Of a stretch of DNA of 64,000 nt, positions 57,420 through 64,000 are shown piece by piece; the first letter of the stretch is position 1, and each line of letters opens with the position of its first letter. The stretch covers positions 31,648,242 to 31,712,241 of the forward strand of contig OV277870.1 of assembly GCA_922989275.2 (NCBI GenBank), given 5' to 3'. A program made the translations under genes and the position numbers. The notes below the pieces were generated by a model, which was given only the letters and a program-made list of their open reading frames with translations, had not been told where the DNA came from and ran no database searches. This stretch comes from Gari tellinella (taxonomy: Eukaryota > Mollusca > Bivalvia > Cardiida > Psammobiidae).

Positions 57420-58800
57420 AGACTATCACACTTTTTTGTCCGCTCTCTAACTCGAATATTTTTTATCCGATGTTCCACAAACTTGCTGAAAATGTTCATT
57501 GATATAAAATCAAGGTTTAGTTCGATTACTACTAAAATCGCATAAGGTATTTTTGAGTTATTGCCTGTTTATTAATAAAAAATGACTGTTTCAGTCATTT
57601 TTGCACTCTAAAACAAACAGCAAGGGGGCGTGAGCACTGTTGCATATTTCAGTATTGCTCATGAAAGGCTCAATTAAACCGAGTCTGCAATTTTCAGTAT
57701 TTGCTTTGCTTTCTGTGCTTTCAAAGGATCTCCCCTTATTCAGATTTATATAATTCACAACAGCAGATGTTAAGTGCTTGTGTGGCGGCTGTAAAAAGTC
57801 GCCCCGTACTTCATTCTCAGTGTTGTTATACTTTCTGGTCCTTTGGAATCATTGATTTCAGCGCATTTAAAGTTGAAAGTTGAGTTCCGCTTAAGCCGGT
57901 GCTAGGGGGCGTGAGCACTGTTGCATATTTCAGTATTGCTCATGAACAGACTCAATTAAACCGAGTCTGCAATTTTCAGTATTTGCTTTGCTTTCTGTGC
58001 TTTCAAAGGATCTCCCCTTATATCTCCCCTTATTCAGATTTTTATCGGATATTCACCAAACATGCTGAAAATATTTATTCATATACAATTTAGGTCTGGT
58101 TTGATTATTACTAAAATCGCATGTGGCATATCTGAGTTTTTGCCCTTTATGTATTAGAAATTACTGTTTTCAGCAAACTTTGCTCTCCAACACAAATACT
58201 TTTTTTTTAATCTTCACCAAACTTATGGAAAGTTTTCCTTCTTTTCAAGGTTAGGTTTGAATCCTACTAAAATCGCAGGAGGCATGTTGGAGTAATAGCC
58301 CTTTAATTATTAAAACATGGCTGTTTCAGCCTTTTTTGCTCTCTAACACAAAGAGTTTTCATCGGATCTTCACTAAACTTGCTGAAATGCTTTATTTAAA
58401 TAAAATCTAGGTCAAGTGTGATTATAACTAAAGTCCCATAAGGATTATCTTAGTTATTGCCCTTTATTAAAAAGGACTGTTTCACCATTTTTTGCTCTCT
58501 AACACAAATACTTTTTTTCCTTGACCTAGATTTAATACCAATACACAATGTCAGCAAGTTTGGTGAAGATCCAATAAAAAGTGTTTAACACGAGAGCAGA
58601 AAACACGAGAGCAGAAAATGCTGAAACAGTCATTTTTTAATTATTCAAGGACAATAACTCAGACATGCCTTATGCGATTTTGCTAGTTATTGAAATTGAC
58701 CTAGATTCTATACTAATAAACATTTGTAGCAAGATTGGTGAAGATAAAAAAAGAAGTGTTTGAGTTAGAGAGCGGACAAGGCTGAAACAATTATTTTCAG
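57420..58800. repeat. Foldback of the 49591-50358 family
   Basis: Starts with CGTCCATCCATCAG, then plus-orientation units (CTCTCTAACTCGAATA, ACAAACTTGCTGAAAATGTT, CTACTAAAATCGCATAAGG). From about 58520 the units are inverted (CAGCAAGTTTGGTGAAG, GACATGCCTTATGCGATTTT), ending GAGTTAGAGAGCGGACAAGG. It is interrupted at 57611-58040. Confidence 0.75.
57611..58040 (+). repeat. Insertion with terminal direct repeats (GGGGGCGTGAGCACTG family, copy 2)
   Basis: ~135 bp direct repeats at about 57611-57747 and 57905-58040 enclose ~157 bp. The repeats start GGGGGCGTGAGCACTG and end CCCCTTATTCAGATTT. The flanking foldback unit (AACAAACAG ... TTTTATCGGATATTCACC) is split cleanly. The copy at 21541-21870 has only one terminal block, so partial tandem duplication is as likely as an LTR-like structure. 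Confidence 0.65.
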
Positions 58801-58928
58801 CAAGCTCAAGGTATAGATCCTCCGTAATGTTTTTAATCGCTTACCCATGGTGAATAATATGTACACGTTGTCACTGGATCAAGTAGTGTTTAACCCTGTG
58901 CCCATTGGTCGTAACTTTACGGGAGTTT

Positions 58929-58994
58929 ACAAACTGTTTGAATCTAGAAAGACGCCGCGTGACGCGGCGTCTCATCTGGATCCAAACTGTTTGA
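58929..58994. repeat. Palindrome-family copy (best preserved)
   Basis: ACAAACTGTTTGAATCTAG, core GACGCCGCGTGACGCGGCGTC, then GGATCCAAACTGTTTG. The core stem is perfect, with TGA-type loop bases. Confidence 0.85.
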
Positions 58995-59169
58995 CACTCG
59001 TCTTAAGGTTTGTTTAATTAAAACAATGCATAAATCTAAACTGAACAAATTTTGCAGACGACAATGTCAAAGCAGACGTCTGTGCAGCAGAATCAGGGTT
59101 AACAGGGTAATTCTCAGTGCTCCAGCTATACACATGTAACCGGGAGTAATCTGAACTAATCTAACATTT

Positions 59170-59317
59170 TCTCACTCATTTCAGGACCGAATGCTATGGT
59201 GTTACTACTGATTAAACCGTCTCTTCGAGGCAATTTAAATGAGTATGACACCATTGGGTTTAAAAGCAGAAATAAAGATTTTAGTTTTTCGAAATACTTC
59301 CGTTATCTGGAGCCCTG
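59170..59317. mobile_element. hAT-like foldback MITE, decayed copy
   Basis: Central CGTCTCTTCGAGGC, arms GGTGTTACTACTGATTAAA and TGAGTATGACACCATTGGG, right end TTATCTGGAGCCCTG. Matches 5509-5701; the left terminus is not recognisable. Confidence 0.6.
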
Positions 59318-62300
59318 TATTTACAGAGTTGTCCTTCTTTCCATTCACAAGGGAGGCTTTTTAATTTGTGCAGCACAAAAATATTATAAATAAAATTTAA
59401 AAAACGAATTTCTTCGATAAAGCCGGTTTTTGTGAAAGAATCACGTCCTACGTAGTTCAAATGGGACCCAAAACAACCGTTTTATGCAGGTTTCTCAAAA
59501 ACACAATGCGGCTTTAAATATGCGTAATAAAAACTGTTTGCGATACCAATACACTGTTTGTTGATTAATGTATGAGGCTTAAAAAATGTGTTAAGTGGGT
59601 GGGGTAAATAAGTATCACAGCAACTGATGCTTATGTTGATGCTACGAATGATATTTTTGTTGCCTCAGCAAAATACCGATTTGTTTTACAGTAAATTAAA
59701 TAAGCAAGCTACAAATTTTGGACTGCTGAAAAGCAAAAACGCATGCACAACGTTATAATGCTATTGTTGCTGCTACCGCTGTCAAACTGAGTCTTCTGAA
59801 AACAAAAGCAATCCACAACTGTTGTCAACTGCTGTCAACCTGTTATTTTTAAACTGATTTGTTCACCTGAAATAAAATATTCCCTGAAAATTGCTGAGCT
59901 AAATGATAAGTAACTAGTACTGACCAGAATGAGCTGCACGCTCCAAACCAATGATCCGAGAAACTCTCTGAACCAAAACCACACGTTTGAGTCCAACTAG
60001 ACTCCGAAACCTCTCAGCAACGAACTCTACTCCCTCTGAAACCTGAATTCACTCACGATTCCGCTAAACGCACCATAGACCAAAAATTTTGACCTGACTA
60101 TGCACGACTAAAAAAGGAAGCTGACAGAAGATAGCTTTGATTGTCACAAATGATTGCAGATGTTAAATCCATCACCAACTGTAAATAATAAATGCAATGT
60201 TTAATGAAAACTGCATGCACTTTTACTTTTAAAAGAATTAATGTGCAGTGAAATGTGCGAAGTGACCCTTACACGCTACAATGACTCTTTCCCTTACAAA
60301 ACCTCACAATAGCTGCTGAAATAACACTGGCCCTATTGCGTTAATCACAAATAAGTAAATTTCTGCTAGAAAGCAGCTAAACGCCAAATAACTGCGAAAT
60401 GTTAATGAAAACGTTACATTAACATCTAGGGCGAGCCGTAATTAATTACAAAATAGCAGTCTAACACAGATATATGAATATTTACTTACAAATTTGATTT
60501 AAAAATATAGAAAAATAATAACTGGCATAGTCTTATTTATGTCTATTGCACTGTCGTTTAAATGTATATTGCACTGGGGAGTCTAGAAAGTCACAAAGCT
60601 CCAATGACTATACAAAGTCTAAGCACAGGAGCAGAATACTCCTAAAACTCACGATATCTTACCACATGCTCTCGCTACTACTCCACCATATCTCTTTAGC
60701 ACAATACTGTCTCTGTTAGTCTGTGTGACCTCACAGTTAGCTATACCACTGTTCGATGACCTCACTGTTTCTGCATGATGAAATCACTGGGGGCTCAAAA
60801 TGTAATGCCTGCCACTTTGGGGGAAATACCATGGACACGTTGAGTTCGGTTTATATTTACCCATCTCATCACCAGAACATACAAAAGGTCCATACATTTA
60901 CAAACATGACTCATCCACCATAATGTCTGCTCATGTAAGCAAAACATTTCTAAGTGCCAGTGTCGTAAACGCTACTAGTTTCTAGAGACCAGTTGCGTAA
61001 ACGCAACTAGTTTCTGGTTTCCAGTGTCGTTTAAGCAAACATTTCTGAGTGCCAGTGTCGTTTAAGCAAACATTTCTGAGTGCTTCAACATTTTTTCTTT
61101 ATATTGGCCACTCTTCATTGGGGGAGGGCACCACCGATTTTTTTTTCTATTGATAACTTGTTTTTCTTTTTTCTCTTGGATGTGCGCTAAAACAACGTCT
61201 GGCGTTAAATAAAGTAACATTACTGGCAAAAAAAGAAAAATAACTGGCAAAATACCCCCCCTTGTGCCTCAACTGTTCCTACAGGCCTGGAGCGAGCAAA
61301 GAAATTTGCCAGAAATTTCTACATTCAATAATGCTGTATTTAGTGACTGGCTGTATTCAAGGCTATAACAAATAAGTCACAAAAGACAGGCGACTGCTTA
61401 ATGCAACATCAAAATAATGCAGACAGTTCATATATATCTATATGAGTGTTCTGTATTATTTTATGCTGCATTCAGTAACATCCTATATTCAATGATAAAA
61501 ACGGGTATTCTATTGAGATCTCTAACAGGTGACTGCTTAAAACTGTATATATACAGCTTATGCAGGCATTTCAGAGATCTATCAGCGTTCTCCAATTCAC
61601 TCGAACGGGTCGAGAACAAGATACATGTCGTCAAGAGTTTGTATCAACAAGACAATTTCTATCGTTCCTTAAAGAAGGCTGAAAGTAAAATATTATACTC
61701 TTTTAGGTGAATTCTGCTTTCCTTTCAGTCTGCTTTAAGCTACCATACTAGAATATAAGATCTACTAATTGTGGTGCACACCGGCGCACTCGATTGCGGT
61801 ACCAGGGGTCGTGAGTTCGATCACCTGCAATGCCAAGTCTTTAAAAAATATGGTTCGATGTATTGATCAGTGCTTTACTCCGGACAATGGGCATACAAAA
61901 AAAGATAATAATAAGAGTAGAGCTTCGTGCCGGAGTTTTATTTCATCCGCCCCCTCCCTCTGGGGAGCCAAATTAGCCCATTGATGATAGAAACAGGCGT
62001 AAACAATCAGTCATACTATGCATATTTACAACTTTATTAAATTGAACTATTTTCCTGAGTGGAAGAATAAATTTAATGCGTTATTTAAAATGAGCTAGAT
62101 TCTATGAAGTAATTGGTTACACATGTATACACTAGTTATGGTAATGAAGAGACGAAGTTATAGACATGCATGATACTAATATACTCCTTTTCTATCAGAT
62201 CTTATCGTCTACAAATCCGTTCACTGTAGGAGAAACTTTCCTAGCATTGGCTCTATTTTTAAGTGAAGAATACGTTATTCCTTCCCGATAAACGCGTGTG

Positions 62301-62344
62301 TGCATGATATAACAAGAACGTTAGTTGCAAAATTAATAATATAG
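59318..62344. other. Mostly unassigned, no gene
   Basis: No supported gene. At 60955-61090 short direct repeats occur (GTGCCAGTGTCGTTTAAGC and AAACATTTCTGAGT, two and a half copies of ~41 bp, with a related CAGTTGCGTAAACGCAACTAG palindrome). At 61780-61850 there is a tRNA-like head. GACTGCTTAATGCAAC / GACTGCTTAAAACTG at 61390 and 61530 suggests two repeat halves. Confidence 0.4.
61780..61850 (+). repeat. tRNA-like SINE head
   Basis: GATTGCGGTACCAGGGGTCG, then a B-box-like GAGTTCGATCACC with a CAATGCC end. The upstream A box is weak. Not a functional tRNA. Confidence 0.4.
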
Positions 62345-62376
62345 AGACAGATCAGGTGCCGGGTAACCCGGCATCT
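62345..62376. repeat. Palindrome-family copy at the edge of foldback copy B
   Basis: ACAGATCAGGTGCCGGGTA and CCCGGCATCTGT: the core stem is GATCAGGTGCCGGG against CCCGGCATCTG. It abuts the first recognisable base of copy B. Confidence 0.6.
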
Positions 62377-63319
62377 GTATCAATGTCATGAATTTGGGAA
62401 CTTTTCAAAGTATATGAAAACACTCTATGATGGTTTTGTATTGAAGAGCTATTTAAGATGAATGAAAAAATAGAAAAAGTGTACATTTTGGTGAACAACA
62501 GTTGGCTCTACGGCCATGTAAAATTTACCCCACCCACTTCCTCTTATTTTGTCCTTTTCAAACAGCCCGCTTCAATAAAACCCATTTTAAATGAAAACAA
62601 ATATGATAATTTGGTTTTGTGTTATTTATTTCCTATCTATGGTAGTATTTCTTCATACAAAAACTAATTTAAGAAAAAAAAGGCACCAAATGTGAAATTT
62701 ATAAAGCTCTAAATATCATCGATATGGTACTTTTTTGTAAATTTTGTAAGGGGCGATAACTCTTTTTACTTTAATAACTCAAAGTTTTCAACACTGACCT
62801 TTCAATTTCTTTTCATATTTTGAACTGCCTTAGTATGGGCTTTCATCTGGTAGAATATAAGAAAAAGTTAAATACTAGAACTATTTCATTTTCAAACTTT
62901 TTATATTTTTTTTCATAAAATAAAAAATCTAATAAAATCATGCCCTAAATAAAGCATATTTTTGATATTCAAGGATCCATATTGTTCAAACCTGGTGCCT
63001 GCTTTGTCTAAATTTGGTTTTTATATGTGAACATACCACTATAGACATGAAATAAATAAAGAAAACCCAAATTAACATTTTTGTTTTGTTTTGAAATAGA
63101 TTTTACTGAAGCTTGTACTCTGAATGGGTAAAATTTGAGAAAAAAAATCCAAATTTGATATACCTTTTTCAAATCGCTGTAGCTCAAAAAAAAGGACACC
63201 ACCATATATATTTTTTTTCATTTTTTCATTCATCATAAATAGCTCTTCCAAAAAAACAATGATAGACAAAAAGTTTAATACTTTGAAAAAAATGGCTCAT
63301 GACATTGATACACCCTTAA
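62372..63319. mobile_element. Long foldback element at TTAA, copy B (left end truncated)
   Basis: Reverse-orientation partner of 29579-31074: TGTCATGAATTTGGGAA, GGTGAACAACAGTTGGCTCT, CAAACAGCCCGCTTCAATAA in the left half; GGACACCACCATATATATTT and GATACACCCTTAA in the right half. It lacks the 566 bp nested element of copy A. The left TTAAGGG is missing, replaced by the palindrome at 62345-62376. Reading frames in it are incidental. Confidence 0.75.
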
Positions 63320-64000
63320 ACTTTTCCTGAAATGAGCTGTAACCTGTTTGACTTGTTTACCCGTGAAATATCAAATTGATAATTTCCAGTTGATTATAGT
63401 CCATGTCTGATCTGCTGCAAATGACAGCAAGAGCCGTATACGGCCCTAAATCGCTCACCTTGAATGACTAATATAAATGAAATATCATGGAACGCTGAGA
63501 TAATTATGATAATACGACTGTGCCAATAGCTGAGTATATGCCAAGAGCAATGTTTTGAACAATAGAGATCTTTTTTAAAACATTTAGTTAAATTAGCGTA
63601 AATATGAGAATATCCGGTCTTGTGAAGCGATTAGCTCGTATTTCTTCGGTATTTGTTGCAGTGTAACCTAGCCTTTAATCTTCGTTTTTAAACGGCCGTT
63701 AACTCTTTCATTAATAAAACCTCAGTTTTCAATCGAGTCTTTTTAATTTTATTATTATATACGAATTTGCTTTTTACAAGCTATTGCAATTGACAAACGG
63801 TGCAGACCTTAATTAGACGGCAACTTTAGGAGCCCTGTGATATGCGTCTACCCTGTTTGCACAGGACAATACTTTTCTCTACTGGAGTTTTCTCGTCGCT
63901 AAAAACATATGTATAGTATCGCATGATGATGATTGAGTATGCAAGTTAGATTTGTAAATATAATTATGTTGAAAAGATGTTTGAAAAACTTTTGAAGGAA
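63320..64000. other. Gene-less end of window
   Basis: Holds a GAGCCGTATACGGC palindromic word at 63431-63444 and an asymmetric palindrome-family copy at 63792-63860 (ACAAACGGTGCAGACC ... GTCTACCCTGTTTGC). Nothing else recognised. Confidence 0.45.

Noticed and set aside
60770..60860. Possible LTR start (TGTAATGCCTGCC after a GGGGGC tract)
   Set aside because: No second copy, primer-binding site or coding region in a consistent place.
61417..61710. A 97-codon frame with a helical-looking C-terminus (LERVENKIHVVKSLYQQDNF)
   Set aside because: An acceptor-like TTTCAG and a donor-like AGGTGA flank part of it, but there is no recognisable domain and nothing nearby to splice to. It could be an exon; unsupported.

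Overview
The window looks like accessory, repeat-packed DNA from a mollusc, most likely a bivalve. The reasons are: (i) LINE, Penelope-like, Ty3/Gypsy and Tc1/mariner remains with no bacterial-style operons; (ii) two tandem-core elements that resemble bivalve 'pearl' (Helitron-like non-autonomous) elements; (iii) a tRNA-derived SINE family with a conserved body; and (iv) two spliced exons of an NIT-domain membrane protein of the invertebrate receptor guanylate cyclase type. The species assignment is inference. I recognise no complete protein-coding gene; almost every long reading frame is a broken mobile-element gene.

Layout. 1-2.5 kb: L1/Tx1-like LINE ORF2 with frameshifts. 3.4-5.7 kb: foldback MITE, pearl-like element with about eight ~153 bp units, hAT-like foldback. 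8-15 kb: small terminal-inverted-repeat elements, a DDE transposase C-terminal remnant (10.1-10.3 kb) and many copies of a short palindrome. 15.4-19.0 kb: two Penelope-like copies head to head with complementary internal deletions. 19.0-21.5 kb: CR1/Jockey-like LINE broken by two later insertions. 24.7-25.3 kb: tandem units. 26.88-27.89 kb: decayed mariner with both ends and its TA duplication. 29.6-31.1 kb: long foldback at TTAA with a second foldback nested inside. 31.2-36.4 kb: tandem arrays, a decayed multi-copy gene family and a SINE with a perfect 13 bp target duplication. 38.5-40.0 kb: the NIT-domain exons. 41-43 kb: second pearl-like element and degenerate tandem repeats. 43.6-46.65 kb: two LINE fragments on opposite strands. 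47-55.3 kb: Ty3/Gypsy internal region on the minus strand, interrupted by a 2.7 kb inverted-repeat element. 57.4-58.8 kb: a foldback related to sequence inside that element. 62.4-63.3 kb: second copy of the TTAA foldback.

The most distinctive structure is a ~65 bp palindrome occurring about twenty times. Its outer arms read GCAAACAGTTT and AAACTGTTTGC and its core is a CG-rich hairpin (GACGCCGCG / CGCGGCGTC). It lies in unique sequence, in the intron of the NIT gene and at the edge of another transposon. Some copies keep only the outer arms or one half. I do not recognise it as a named family.

The elements give a relative chronology by nesting: the Gypsy copy predates the TIR element inside it; the CR1-like LINE predates the L1-like fragment and the GT-rich retroposon inside it; the decayed gene family predates the SINE inside it.
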